The notes: generated by a model from the letters alone, not told the origin. DNA of 64,000 nt from JABWAM01 sp964653025 (GCA_964653025.1 CAZZBZ010000004.1:13339-77338); one strand, 5' to 3'; shown: positions 43,871 through 53,148, numbered from the stretch's first letter. Translations and numbers: made by a program.

Positions 43871-44308
43871 CTATCGGGTGACCATTGGCACGGGTAGCGT
43901 TTCAACAAATCGGCGAATCTCGTCTCGGATCCGTCTGTAGACGGCGAGCTTTTCCTCCCCGTCGGGGAGGTGCGCCGTGAGTTTTGGCGGATCCTCGAAG
44001 CCGACGTGGATGACGCGCGTCTTCCCGGGGAATACGGGACAATGCTCATTCGCATGGCCGCAGACGGTGACGACAAGCTCGAAGGCGGCCGAGCCAAGTT
44101 CATCAAGGGTCTTGGAGCGCTGGGCAGAGATGTCCACCCCGGCCTCGGCCATCACGCGCACGGCGTGGGGGTTGAGCCCGTGCTTCTCGATCCCGGCTGA
44201 ATACGGCTCGACAAGGTCCCCCTTGAGGTGCCGCGTCCACCCCTCGGCCATCTGGCTCCGGCAGGAGTTTCCCGTGCAAAGGAAAAGAATTTTCAGTTTA
44301 TCGTTCAC
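43871..44308 (-). CDS. arsC: Arsenate reductase, thioredoxin-coupled type
   Basis: A 145-residue low-molecular-weight-phosphatase-type ArsC. The CX5R loop is C11-TGNS-C16-R17, and the relay cysteines are Cys83 and Cys90 in TVCGHANEHCPVF, the pI258-type pattern. It reduces arsenate to arsenite, passing electrons from thioredoxin, and ACR3 then exports the product. The two thiol proteins and CcdA-like gene in the same operon could serve its redox cycle. It overlaps the end of the outer-membrane-factor gene by 4 bp. Confidence 0.95.
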   Translation of the reverse strand: MNDKLKILFLCTGNSCRSQMAEGWTRHLKGDLVEPYSAGIEKHGLNPHAVRVMAEAGVDISAQRSKTLDELGSAAFELVVTVCGHANEHCPVFPGKTRVIHVGFEDPPKLTAHLPDGEEKLAVYRRIRDEIRRFVETLPVPMVTR

Positions 44309-45786
44309 GGGCTTTCTCCACCACGCTCAAAGCCCTGCCAGTTGCCGCCCAGGGATTTGACGAGCGCCACGGCCGCCGCGAAGCGTTGGCCGCGCAGGCG
44401 GGCGACGATGCGCTCGCGTTCCAGCGCCGCGGTCTGCGCCGTGGCGACCTGGAGATAGGTGACGAGACCGGAGCGCTCGCGTTGTTTGGCAATTTCAAGT
44501 TGCTTGCGGGCGGCCTCCAGCGCCGCCAGTTCCTGCTCGTACTGGCTGGCCATCAGGCGCTGGGCGGCAAGGTTGTCTTCGACCTCGGCAAAGGCCGACA
44601 GCACGGTTTGGCGATAGCGCGCGACGGTTTCCTCATACGCCGCCTTCGATCCGCGCAAGTTCGCCTGCAGCCGGCCGCCTTCAAACAGCGGGAGCGACAG
44701 CGACGGCCCGACGGCCCACAGGCGGCTGGACCAGTTGAACAGCGTTCCCGCATCAATATTCTGAAGTCCGGCCATGCCGTTGAAACGGACGGATGGGAAA
44801 AATGCCGACTTGGCCACGCCGATGTCGGCGTTGGCGGAGGCCATGCGATGTTCGGCGGCGGCAATGTCGGGCCGACGTTCCAGCAGCTCGGAAGGCAACT
44901 CGGCGGGAATCACCGGGGGTTCCCGGTCAAGCGAGACGGACGGCAGGTGAAACAGGGGGGCGGGCTGACCCGTCAGCGTGGCGAGGGCATGTTCAAATTT
45001 TGATCGCGTCAGCGTGAGGGAGGGCAGTTGCGCTTCGGCGATCTTCAACACGGTTTCCGCCTGCGCAACGTCAAGGTCGGAGACGAGGCCGCCCGCGCGG
45101 CGGTGGCGGGTGAGTTCCAGCACCTTGCGATCGGCTTCGATGATGGCGAGGAGTGCGGTCTTTTCCGAGTCCAGGGCGCGGAGGGTGAAGTAATCGGCGG
45201 CAACTTCGGCGGCAATGGCGAGACGGACGCCCTCCACATCGGCGGCATCGGCCTGGGCGGTGGCTCGCGCGGCTTCCACCTGACGTCGCACACGTCCCCA
45301 AAGATCCACTTCATAGCTGAGATCAAAGGGCAGAGTGAAGTTGTCGTAGGTAAATGCCTCGCCGGCATCCTTGCCCGTGGTGTTGACAGGACGCCTGGCT
45401 GAATCGCGCTGGCGCGTCGCCTCGAAGGCCGCGCCAATGCGCGGAAACAAGGCGGAGCGCGCCACGTCCGCGCTGGCGCGGGCCTGGGCAAAACGGGTGA
45501 CGGCGGCCTGGAGTTGCTGATTGGCCTCGGCAGCCCGGGCTTCGAGACGGTTCAGTTCCGGGTCGCCGAAGACTTCCCACCAAGAACCCTTGGAAAGATC
45601 GGCCCGGGGCGTGGCGACTTTCCACTCGTGGGTTGCGCCATCGTAGGCGTCGGGCATCGTCTCCACGGCCGCCGGGCGGTGATAGTCGGTCCCGACCGTG
45701 CACCCCGCGAGCAACATGACCGCGACCCATGCGAGAAATCGCCCCGCCGAAAGCGGCCAGCGGATGCGGCGTCGGTCTCGCTTCAT
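44305..45786 (-). CDS. RND outer-membrane factor (NodT-like lipoprotein)
   Basis: A 493-residue TolC-like channel. FLAWVAVMLLAGCTVGTDYH is a lipoprotein signal with the lipobox Cys in LAGC, and GTDYHRPAA is the usual NodT start. Repeated helical outer-membrane-efflux halves follow, including RRPDIAAAEHRMASANADIG, the classic OMF block. It carries substrates from the RND pump and adaptor through the outer membrane. It overlaps both neighbours by 4 bp, indicating tight co-translation in the ars operon. Confidence 0.93.
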   Translation of the reverse strand: MKRDRRRIRWPLSAGRFLAWVAVMLLAGCTVGTDYHRPAAVETMPDAYDGATHEWKVATPRADLSKGSWWEVFGDPELNRLEARAAEANQQLQAAVTRFAQARASADVARSALFPRIGAAFEATRQRDSARRPVNTTGKDAGEAFTYDNFTLPFDLSYEVDLWGRVRRQVEAARATAQADAADVEGVRLAIAAEVAADYFTLRALDSEKTALLAIIEADRKVLELTRHRRAGGLVSDLDVAQAETVLKIAEAQLPSLTLTRSKFEHALATLTGQPAPLFHLPSVSLDREPPVIPAELPSELLERRPDIAAAEHRMASANADIGVAKSAFFPSVRFNGMAGLQNIDAGTLFNWSSRLWAVGPSLSLPLFEGGRLQANLRGSKAAYEETVARYRQTVLSAFAEVEDNLAAQRLMASQYEQELAALEAARKQLEIAKQRERSGLVTYLQVATAQTAALERERIVARLRGQRFAAAVALVKSLGGNWQGFERGGESP

Positions 45787-46967
45787 TGGGGTTTTCCGGG
45801 CTGCGCGGCTTCTGGCTTGGCTGCCGTGGCGATCCGCACGACCGCGCCGCTCGCCAGCGAATCGGACGGGTTGAGAATGACCCGGTCGTTGGCGCCGACG
45901 CCGTCGAGGATCTCGATGGTCGCGCCAAAATCGCGGCCAATTTTTACGCTGCGCAGCTCGACCGTGCCGTCGGGTTGCACCACCCCCACCTGCGGACCTT
46001 CCGCGCGAAACAAAAGGGTGTTGCCGGGCAGCATCAGCGGCGACGCGCCCTTGGCATCGGCAAATCTTACCTGCCCAAAGCTGCCGGCCAGGATTTCTCC
46101 GCGCGAGTTATCCACCTCGAGTTCCGTCAACAAGGTGCGCGAATCGGGAGAAATCGCACCGGCCGTGCGGGCCACCTTGCCCGTAAAGACCCGACCCGGC
46201 CACTCAGGGATCAACAGCTCGGCGGACTGGCCGGGGGTGATGGTCCGTGCCTGGGTCTGGGGCACACGCACAAAGATGCGAAGCTTGTCCGTCTGTGCCA
46301 GTCGAAACAGCTCCCTCCCGCCGCCGGCGGCAATCAGGTCGCCCACATCCACCCCGCGCACGGTGATGATGCCGGCGAAGGGGGCCGTGACATGGGCAAA
46401 CAATTGAAGCTCCTCCAGCCGTCGGGCATTCGCCCGCGCGGCCTGGACGGTCGCCGTCTTCAACGCAAAGTCGGCCTGCTTTTCGACGGTTTCCTGTTCG
46501 CTGACGCTCGCGGTCTTGAGGAGCTTGGTGTAGCGCTCGGAAGTGGTGGTCGCCAGGGCCAGCGCGGCCTCGGACTCGGCGAGTTGATAGCGGGCGCGCT
46601 CGAGTTCCTGGTCGAGTTCGGGCGTTTCAATCACCGCCAGCCACTGACCCGCCTCGACCCGCGCGCCAAGGTCCACCAGCCAGCGCTTCAGATAGCCGCT
46701 GGCGCGGGCGTAAATCGGCGCTTCAATCCACGGCTTGACCTCGGACGGCAAAAGAAGTCCCGAAGACGGCTTGCCAGGCGCGGGCGACACGACGGTGACG
46801 GTTGGCAGCGCCAGGTCGCGCGTCTCCGCCATAAGCGCCGTTCGTTGACGCATCCGCGGCACCAACCCGACCGCGACCGCCACGACGATGAGTACGCCCA
46901 CGACCAGCACGGCGCGGGAGAGTTTGGCCGGCGGCGGCGAAGCGGGTTGGGAAGAGGCGGGGTTCAT
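45783..46967 (-). CDS. RND periplasmic adaptor (HlyD/MFP family)
   Basis: A 394-residue adaptor with an N-terminal membrane anchor (RAVLVVGVLIVVAVAVGLVP). Lipoyl-like, hairpin and beta-barrel sections appear in order: YARASGYLKRWLVDLGARVE; a coiled hairpin rich in Ala and Glu; VTAPFAGIITVRGVDVGDLI; then LRIFVRVPQTQARTI. It joins the inner-membrane pump to the outer-membrane factor. The start at 46967 is chosen because the longer frame runs over the pump gene. Confidence 0.92.
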   Translation of the reverse strand: MNPASSQPASPPPAKLSRAVLVVGVLIVVAVAVGLVPRMRQRTALMAETRDLALPTVTVVSPAPGKPSSGLLLPSEVKPWIEAPIYARASGYLKRWLVDLGARVEAGQWLAVIETPELDQELERARYQLAESEAALALATTTSERYTKLLKTASVSEQETVEKQADFALKTATVQAARANARRLEELQLFAHVTAPFAGIITVRGVDVGDLIAAGGGRELFRLAQTDKLRIFVRVPQTQARTITPGQSAELLIPEWPGRVFTGKVARTAGAISPDSRTLLTELEVDNSRGEILAGSFGQVRFADAKGASPLMLPGNTLLFRAEGPQVGVVQPDGTVELRSVKIGRDFGATIEILDGVGANDRVILNPSDSLASGAVVRIATAAKPEAAQPGKPQ

Positions 46968-46980
46968 GGCTGGCTCTGGG

Positions 46981-49900
46981 TCAAGGGGTGGCCGTCGCTG
47001 GGGAAATGACGGCATCGAGTTCGTCGGAGGTTTTGCCCCCGGCGTGCCGTCCCAACAGGGTGAAAACCGTGGGTACGAAAAAGAGCGTGGCGAACGTGGC
47101 CACCACGAGTCCACCGATCACGGCGCGCCCCAGGGGAGCGTTCTGCTCGCCTCCTTCGCCAAAGCCGAGCGCCATCGGCAACATGCCGATGATCATCGCC
47201 AGCGCCGTCATCAGCACCGGCCGAAGCCGTCCGACACCGGCTTCCCGGATGGCGGTGAGCGCATCCATGCCGCGTTGAAGATTGTTGCGGGCGAAGGTCA
47301 CGACGAGCACGGAGTTGGCGGTGGCGACGCCGAGACTCATCATCGCGCCCATCAGCGCCGGCACATTGACGGTGGTGAAGGTCAGGTACAATCCCCAGAT
47401 CACGCCGGCCAGGGCGCCGGGAAGGGCGGTGATGATGATGAACGGATCGAGCCAGCTTTGAAAATTGACCACCAGCAGCAGGTACACGAGCACCATCGCC
47501 ATCACCACTCCGATCCCCAGCCCGATGAAACTGGCATTCATCGTCTGCGCCTGGCCTCGCAGGATGAGAAAATTGCCGCGGGATAGTTCCTTTTGGGCGG
47601 AGGCAACCAACGGCCGGATATCGCGCAACACGCTGCCCAGATCGCGGTCGTTAACGCCCGCCAGCACGTCGATGACGGGCATTACGTTGTAGTGATTGAC
47701 GATGGGCGGGATGTTGGTGCGTCGCATGTCGGTGAGGTTGGCCACCAGCGCGGCGCCGCCCTGGCCGGCGCGGTTGCCACCAACTGGGATGGCTTGCAGG
47801 GCCGTCACGGAATCCATCGCGGATTGCGGGACGAAGACGTTGACAAGATATTGGATGCCGTTGCGGGGGTTGAGCCAGTACATCGGCTGGACCTGGCCGC
47901 TGCCGCTCAGGCTCAATAACATCGCGTCGGCCACGTCGTGCTCGGTGAGCCCCATTTCCGAGGCCTTGGTGCGGTCCACAGCAAATTCCAGACGGGGAAG
48001 ATCGGCGGGTTGTTGGACGCGCACGTCAACGAGGCCGGGAACACCGCGAAGTTTTTCCGCCAACCGACCCGCAATCGCCCGGTTTTGATCCTGATTCCAT
48101 CCCGAAATTTGAATATCGAATGGCGCAGATAGACCGAAGTTGATGGTCTGGCTAACGATGTCGGCCGGTAGAAAATAGAACGTCACGCCGGGGAACTCGC
48201 GATTCAAACGGAGGCGCAACCGGCGCACGTAATCTTGTGTGGGACGATGTCCCTTTTGCAGCGAAACCAGCATGTCGGCGTCGCCGCTGCCGACCAGTCC
48301 GTTGTCAATGTAGGTCAGCGGGATGCCTCCGACCGGAATCCCGATGTTGTCGAGGATGCCAACCAGTTCGGTGTCCGGAATTTCATGGCGAATGACCTTT
48401 TCAACTTCGTCGGTCAGACGGGCGGTTTCCTCGACCCGCGTGCCACTGCGGGCGCGCAGGTGCAGACGAAACTGGCCGGCATCCACCGCGGGGAAGAAAT
48501 CTTGTCCCAGCCACGGCAGCAGCAGGGTCGTGCCGAGGCAAAATAAGATAAAAATCGTGGCGAACGCCCGCCGCTGCGCGAGCACCGCTCCCAGCCATCG
48601 CCGATACCCGTCGCGGAAGCGGGCAAAACCGCGCTCGAACGCGGCTTGCAGGGCAACCAACGGCCGCAGCCATGACGCGACGGCTTTGTCATCGACCTGA
48701 TGCTCGTGGTAGCCGCCGCGCCGATAGAGCCACATCACCAGTGTCGGCACCAGCGTTCGCGACAGCGCGTAGCTCGCCAGCATGGCGAACACCACCGCCT
48801 TGGCCAACGGCGCAAAGAGATAGCCCGCCGTGCCGGTCAGGAAAAACATCGGCACGAACACGATGCAGATGCAGAGCGTGGCCACGAATGCCGGCAAAGC
48901 GATTTCCTGCGCGCCATCGAGAATGGACTGGATCGCGGGTTTGCCCATCGCCATGTGGCGATGGACGTTCTCGATTTCCACCGTGGCGTCGTCCACCAGG
49001 ATACCGACCGAAAGTGCCAGGCCGCCGAGGGTCATCAAGTTGATCGTCTCGCCCAGCGCGTGGAGCACGGCCACCGAGGTCATTACCGACAAGGGAATGG
49101 ATAGGGCAATAATCAGCGTGCCGCGCCATGCTCCGAGAAACAGCAACACCATCAACGCCGTCAGTGACGCGGCAATCACGCCTTCCTTCAACACGTCATC
49201 GATGGCCGAGCGGACGAAAAGGGACTGGTCGGCAAATTCCTGGGCCTTGAGTTCTGGCGGCAATCCGCTCAGCACCCGCGGCATGGCGGCCTTGATGCCC
49301 TTGACGACATTCAGGGTCGAGGCCTCGCCGCCCTTAAACACGCTCAATAACACGCCGCGCACGCCGTTGAGGCGGACAATGTTCTGCTGCGGTTGGTAGC
49401 CGTCATGTACCAACGCCACATCGCGCACGCGGATGACCGCGCCATTGACGGTTTTGATGGGCAGGTCGTTGAGTTCATCGAGCACGGTGGGACTGCTGTT
49501 GAGAGTGACATTAAACTCGGTGACGCCGATCTTGGCGGTGCCGCCGGGAAGGACGAGGTTCTGGGCGTTCAGCGCGTTGACCACGTCGGTCAGCGCGAGG
49601 TTTTTGGATTTCAGCGCGACGAGATTGATGTCCACGGCCACGACGCGCGACTTGCCGCCATACGGATAGGGCATCGAAGCGCCCGGCACGGTCATCAGGC
49701 CGACGCGGATCTGGTTCATCGCCATGTCCTGCAGTTCGGGTTCGGAGAACTTCTCGCTCGCAAAACTGTACTGGAGAATCGGGACGGTGGAGGCGTTGTA
49801 GCGGATGATGATCGGTGAGATGACGCCGGCGGGCATCGAGCGCAGGATGGCCGGGCCGGTCGAGGTCAACTGCGCCACGGCGGCGTCCACCGAAGCACCC

Positions 49901-50193
49901 GGCTGGAGATACACCTTGATGACGCCGGCCCCCTGGTAAGCGGTGGACTCGATGTGCTCAATGTTGTCCACAACCACGCTGATGATCCGCTCATGGACGA
50001 AAAGGATCCGCTGCTCAATTTCCTGGGCGCTCAGTCCGCTATAAGTCCACACCGCGCTGACCACCGGGATGTTGATGGACGGAAAAATATCCGTCGGCAT
50101 GCGCAGCAACACCAACGGCGTCAGCAGCAACAACATCAGCGCCGCCACCACAAAGGTGTAGGGACGGCGAAGGGCTAGGCGAACAATCCACAT
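46981..50193 (-). CDS. RND multidrug/metal efflux pump, inner-membrane subunit
   Basis: A 1070-residue AcrB-like proton antiporter with the 12-span, two-large-loop layout. ALSVGILVDDATVEIENVHR supplies the paired Asp of TM4. In TM10, GVATANSVLVVTFARN lacks the Lys found in AcrB, which is a feature of a separate RND branch. It is not a typical CzcA heavy-metal pump by motif, so the substrate is uncertain; location in an ars operon suggests arsenic- or thiol-linked compounds. It begins 9 bp after the CcdA-like gene. Confidence 0.93.
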   Translation of the reverse strand: MWIVRLALRRPYTFVVAALMLLLLTPLVLLRMPTDIFPSINIPVVSAVWTYSGLSAQEIEQRILFVHERIISVVVDNIEHIESTAYQGAGVIKVYLQPGASVDAAVAQLTSTGPAILRSMPAGVISPIIIRYNASTVPILQYSFASEKFSEPELQDMAMNQIRVGLMTVPGASMPYPYGGKSRVVAVDINLVALKSKNLALTDVVNALNAQNLVLPGGTAKIGVTEFNVTLNSSPTVLDELNDLPIKTVNGAVIRVRDVALVHDGYQPQQNIVRLNGVRGVLLSVFKGGEASTLNVVKGIKAAMPRVLSGLPPELKAQEFADQSLFVRSAIDDVLKEGVIAASLTALMVLLFLGAWRGTLIIALSIPLSVMTSVAVLHALGETINLMTLGGLALSVGILVDDATVEIENVHRHMAMGKPAIQSILDGAQEIALPAFVATLCICIVFVPMFFLTGTAGYLFAPLAKAVVFAMLASYALSRTLVPTLVMWLYRRGGYHEHQVDDKAVASWLRPLVALQAAFERGFARFRDGYRRWLGAVLAQRRAFATIFILFCLGTTLLLPWLGQDFFPAVDAGQFRLHLRARSGTRVEETARLTDEVEKVIRHEIPDTELVGILDNIGIPVGGIPLTYIDNGLVGSGDADMLVSLQKGHRPTQDYVRRLRLRLNREFPGVTFYFLPADIVSQTINFGLSAPFDIQISGWNQDQNRAIAGRLAEKLRGVPGLVDVRVQQPADLPRLEFAVDRTKASEMGLTEHDVADAMLLSLSGSGQVQPMYWLNPRNGIQYLVNVFVPQSAMDSVTALQAIPVGGNRAGQGGAALVANLTDMRRTNIPPIVNHYNVMPVIDVLAGVNDRDLGSVLRDIRPLVASAQKELSRGNFLILRGQAQTMNASFIGLGIGVVMAMVLVYLLLVVNFQSWLDPFIIITALPGALAGVIWGLYLTFTTVNVPALMGAMMSLGVATANSVLVVTFARNNLQRGMDALTAIREAGVGRLRPVLMTALAMIIGMLPMALGFGEGGEQNAPLGRAVIGGLVVATFATLFFVPTVFTLLGRHAGGKTSDELDAVISPATATP

Positions 50194-50202
50194 GTATGGA
50201 AC

Positions 50203-50901
50203 CTAGGGCGCGGTGTAAATGAGCCAGATGCCACCGAGGATCACCAGGCTGCCGCAGACTCCTTTGACGACCGTGACGCCCTTGGATTTCTCATTCCAAT
50301 TCAAGAAATGTTGTACCAGTTCGGTAAATGTGCCGGCAAGGACGATCACCGAGCAGTGGCCGGCACCGTAGGCAATGAGGAGCAGGGCCGCGTACCACGG
50401 GGCGTTCGCGGCCACCTTGAAGGTGACCCCCAGCATCGGAGCCATGTAGGCGAACGTACATGGGCCGAGCGCAATCCCAAAAACGAGGCCAAGGATGAGG
50501 GCGGCGAGGGGCCCCTTGCGCCTCATCCCGACCTGCCCGGGGCCCGCCCACGGCATGGGGATCACCCCGAGGAGATGCAGCCCAAATGCGAAGAAGACCA
50601 GCGCGACCGCGTAGTTTCCCCAGCGCCCAACATCTCCCAGCATCCGTCCCAGCGCGGCGGTCGTGGCCCCCACCCCCGCAATGGTCACGAGGATCCCGAG
50701 CGCAAAGAGCAGCGAGATGAGGAACGCGCGCCGCGTCGAGATCCGCCCCTGTTCATCAATGAAGCCGACGATGAGTGGGATGCTGGCGAGGTGACACGGG
50801 CTCAGCACGAGGCTGAGCACCCCCCATGCGAAGGCCGCGCCCAGTGCGAAGGTGGCGGAGCCCTCGACGGCATGGGTCAGCGTCTGGAAGAGACTCTCCA
50901 T
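50203..50901 (-). CDS. CcdA/DsbD-like transmembrane electron carrier
   Basis: A 232-residue, six-span membrane protein of the cytochrome-c-biogenesis CcdA type. The redox pair is Cys36 in LSPCHLASIP and Cys148 in LGPCTFAYMAP, each in the family position. It moves reducing equivalents from cytoplasmic thioredoxin across the membrane to extracytoplasmic thiol proteins. The gene just upstream encodes such a membrane-anchored thioredoxin (CVPC), its probable partner. Confidence 0.9.
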   Translation of the reverse strand: MESLFQTLTHAVEGSATFALGAAFAWGVLSLVLSPCHLASIPLIVGFIDEQGRISTRRAFLISLLFALGILVTIAGVGATTAALGRMLGDVGRWGNYAVALVFFAFGLHLLGVIPMPWAGPGQVGMRRKGPLAALILGLVFGIALGPCTFAYMAPMLGVTFKVAANAPWYAALLLIAYGAGHCSVIVLAGTFTELVQHFLNWNEKSKGVTVVKGVCGSLVILGGIWLIYTAP

Positions 50902-50909
50902 GGCAGCGG

Positions 50910-51365
50910 CTATTTGCGTGGAGAAACGCCCGTGTCGAAGTCAAAACCAAGCTTCTTCCACTGCCCGAGGAGGTCCTCCTTCGAGAGGAAGCCCTCGTGA
51001 CGCCAAAGCTCCTTCCCCGAGGGATCGTAGAAGATCTGTGTGGGGATGACGCGGATTCCATACGGCGCCCCGGCCTCACGGTTCTCCCAGACATCAATGA
51101 AAACCACCTCCATGCGCCCTGCATACGACTTCTTCAGGTCCTCAAGAATCGGAGCCATCATGCGACAGGGGACGCACTTGCCCGCCCCGAGGTCCACGAG
51201 GCGGGGAAGGCCGCTCGGGGACGGGACGGGAGATCTCGCCGCCGCGACCAAGGTTTCCGGAAGTCCGGCGGAAGGCGGACAAACGGCACTGCGCTTCTTC
51301 GCAACAATCGCCAGCGCGACCGCCACACCAACGATGGCAAGGATGGCAAGGTCTTTGGTTTTCAT
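50910..51365 (-). CDS. Membrane-anchored thioredoxin-like protein
   Basis: A 151-residue thioredoxin-fold protein with an N-terminal hydrophobic anchor (DLAILAIVGVAVALAIVA) and an active site Cys-Val-Pro-Cys at residues 64-67 (GAGKCVPCRMMAP). The cis-Pro loop reads GIRVIPTQIFYDPSGKE. The topology places the active site outside the cytoplasm, facing the CcdA-like protein. It probably reduces a disulfide in the permease or a periplasmic thiol target, or cycles with arsenic species. It starts one base after the stop of the previous gene. Confidence 0.88.
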   Translation of the reverse strand: MKTKDLAILAIVGVAVALAIVAKKRSAVCPPSAGLPETLVAAARSPVPSPSGLPRLVDLGAGKCVPCRMMAPILEDLKKSYAGRMEVVFIDVWENREAGAPYGIRVIPTQIFYDPSGKELWRHEGFLSKEDLLGQWKKLGFDFDTGVSPRK

Positions 51366-51366
51366 G

Positions 51367-51603
51367 TCAGGCATCGAGGTGTTTCTTGATCTCTTCCGAG
51401 GTGAGCAGCTTTCCCACGCTGACGACTTTCCCGTCGACCACGAGGGACGGTGTCGCCATGACCCCGAACCTCATGATCTCGACGATTTGCTCAACCTTCT
51501 CGATCGTCGCCTCGATCCCGAGTTCGCGAACGGCAGCCTCGGCGTTCTCGGTGAGCAGTTTGCACTTGGTGCAGCCGGTTCCGAGAATTTGGATATTTTT
51601 CAT
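51367..51603 (-). CDS. Small CxxC thioredoxin-family protein (TM0996/MTH895 type)
   Basis: A 78-residue minimal redox protein: MKNIQILGTGCTKCKLLTEN carries Cys11-x2-Cys14, and MATPSLVVDGKVVSVGKLLT is the cis-Pro loop and last strand. Such redox-active disulfide proteins are often next to SO_0444-like permeases. It can transfer electrons or hold metal in the cytoplasm, and is placed between the permease and the anchored thioredoxin. Confidence 0.92.
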   Translation of the reverse strand: MKNIQILGTGCTKCKLLTENAEAAVRELGIEATIEKVEQIVEIMRFGVMATPSLVVDGKVVSVGKLLTSEEIKKHLDA

Positions 51604-51629
51604 GCAAGATTGAAGAAGTGAGAAGGAAG

Positions 51630-52739
51630 TTATCCGATCAGCGCGTTGAACAGCCAGCCGACAAGCAGGATCCCGAGGGCCACCGTCCCGAAAAAAGTCG
51701 CGATGAGACGGGGCTTGAGCACCTTTCTCAGGATGATCGCCTCGGGGAGTGAGAGTGCGATCACGGACATCATGAACGCCAGCACCGTCCCGAGCGCCGC
51801 GCCCTTGCCAAGCAGGCTCTGGACGACGGGAATGATCGCGGCGGCATTCGAGTACATCGGCACCCCAACGAGGACCGCGAGGGGCACCGACCACCACGCC
51901 TCGCGCCCCATGATCGAAGCGAGAAAGTTCTCGGGCACGTAGCCGTGGATCCATGCGCCAACCCCGATGCCGAGGAGCACCCAAGGCCAGACCTTCCCCA
52001 CGATGTCGCGGACAGCCTCCCCGCCGAGGCGCACCCGCGCGGGCCAGTCCGGTTCCACGCCTTCGGCAGCCTCGCCGACCCGTGTCTCGAAGACCCAATC
52101 CTCGATGTAGCGTTCCATTTTCAGCCGACCCATCACCCACCCGGCACCCACCGCGATCGTCAGGCCGGTTCCAAGGTAGAGGGCGGCCACCTTCCATCCA
52201 AAGAGCCCAAAGAGCAAAACAAGCGCCACCTCGTTCACCATCGGGGCCGAAACGAGGAAGGAGAACGTCACCCCGAGGGGGATTCCGGTGGTGACAAACC
52301 CGATGAAGAGCGGCACTGCCGAGCAGGAACAGAACGGGGTCACGATTCCCAGCAACGCGGCAAGGACGTTTCCCACCGACTCGCGACGCCCCTGGAGGAG
52401 GCGCCGCGTGCGTTCCGGCGTAAAAAACGAACGGACGATTCCGACTCCAAAAACCACGGCGACGAGGAGCATGAGAACCTTCGGGGCTTCATAGCCAAAG
52501 AATGCGACCGCCGACCCGATCCGGGATCCTGTCTTCAGCCCGAGCATCTCGTAGGCGAACCATGCCGCCATCGGCTCGAGATGGGCGTAGACCATCCCGC
52601 CCAATGCGACGACGACCGCGGCTCGGGCGACAAGATCGAAACCGCCCGTGCGCGGGCCTGCCGCACGGCACGAAGCCTTTTTCGGCAGGCAACCACATCC
52701 CGTGTCCGAGGCGACCGGGGGTTTGGCTGTGGCGCTCAC
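51630..52739 (-). CDS. SO_0444/ArsP-like cysteine permease
   Basis: A 369-residue, ~8-span permease of the DUF318/SO_0444 type. The cytoplasmic N-terminus is Cys-rich (GCGCLPKKASC), and the family signature is C137-x-C139 in TPFCSCSAVP. Related proteins have been linked to efflux of organoarsenicals or other soft metals. It overlaps ArsR by 4 bp, so ArsR and the permease are translationally coupled. Confidence 0.88.
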   Translation of the reverse strand: MSATAKPPVASDTGCGCLPKKASCRAAGPRTGGFDLVARAAVVVALGGMVYAHLEPMAAWFAYEMLGLKTGSRIGSAVAFFGYEAPKVLMLLVAVVFGVGIVRSFFTPERTRRLLQGRRESVGNVLAALLGIVTPFCSCSAVPLFIGFVTTGIPLGVTFSFLVSAPMVNEVALVLLFGLFGWKVAALYLGTGLTIAVGAGWVMGRLKMERYIEDWVFETRVGEAAEGVEPDWPARVRLGGEAVRDIVGKVWPWVLLGIGVGAWIHGYVPENFLASIMGREAWWSVPLAVLVGVPMYSNAAAIIPVVQSLLGKGAALGTVLAFMMSVIALSLPEAIILRKVLKPRLIATFFGTVALGILLVGWLFNALIG

Positions 52740-53065
52740 CGCCCCCCCCCTTTGAGGGCGCGACTCCGTCGTACGGCTTCAGAACGTACGACGCGCGTCG
52801 CGCACCCGCACGCCTCCATGATGCAGGGTGTTTCGAGATGGTAGAGGACATGGGTCCCCACCCGCCGGTCACTGAGGATGCCGGCCATCTTTAAGCGGGC
52901 AAGGTGGCGGGAGATGTTGGACTGGTCCACGGGGGCAAGGCGGCAGAGGTCGTTCACGCACTGGTCCCCGCCCTTGAGCGCCTCGACGAGGAGGATGCGA
53001 ATCGGGTGGGCAAGGGCCTTGAGCACCTCTGCACAGACCCGAGCGCGCATCATGTCGTCGTTCAT
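52736..53065 (-). CDS. arsR: ArsR/SmtB-family repressor
   Basis: A 109-residue winged-helix metal sensor: KALAHPIRILLVEALKGGDQ, then Cys36-VNDL-Cys41 and the recognition helix DQSNISRHLARLKMAGIL. Further cysteines (Cys11, Cys81, Cys86, Cys88 in CIMEACGC) may complete a trivalent arsenic or metal site. The start at 53065 is the ATG that falls at the predicted transcription start; the ATG at 53092 would lie inside the operator and upstream of +1. It is the first gene of the operon. Confidence 0.93.
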   Translation of the reverse strand: MNDDMMRARVCAEVLKALAHPIRILLVEALKGGDQCVNDLCRLAPVDQSNISRHLARLKMAGILSDRRVGTHVLYHLETPCIMEACGCATRVVRSEAVRRSRALKGGGR

Positions 53066-53071
53066 GGCGTC

Positions 53072-53100
53072 CTTATATGTGCTATTGCGCATATTGTCAA
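53072..53100 (-). promoter_or_regulatory. Sigma-70 promoter of the ars operon with ArsR operator in its spacer
   Basis: On the minus strand TTGACA (53100-53095) and TATAAG (53077-53072) are spaced by 17 bp: near-consensus sigma-70. The spacer contains the imperfect inverted repeat ATATGTGC-TATT-GCGCATAT (53075-53094, plus-strand reading), the shape of an ArsR/SmtB operator. A normal six-base discriminator puts +1 at 53065, the A of the arsR ATG, so the mRNA should be leaderless or nearly so. Confidence 0.85.
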
Positions 53101-53148
53101 TATTTCTCAGCCCGCATGAGGAGAGGAGCCTCCAACAACCCGACTCCT

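Noticed and set aside
46981..50193. Annotation of the RND pump as a CzcA heavy-metal pump
   Set aside because: TM4 and TM10 motifs do not match CzcA specifically, and location in an ars operon alone does not establish a metal substrate.
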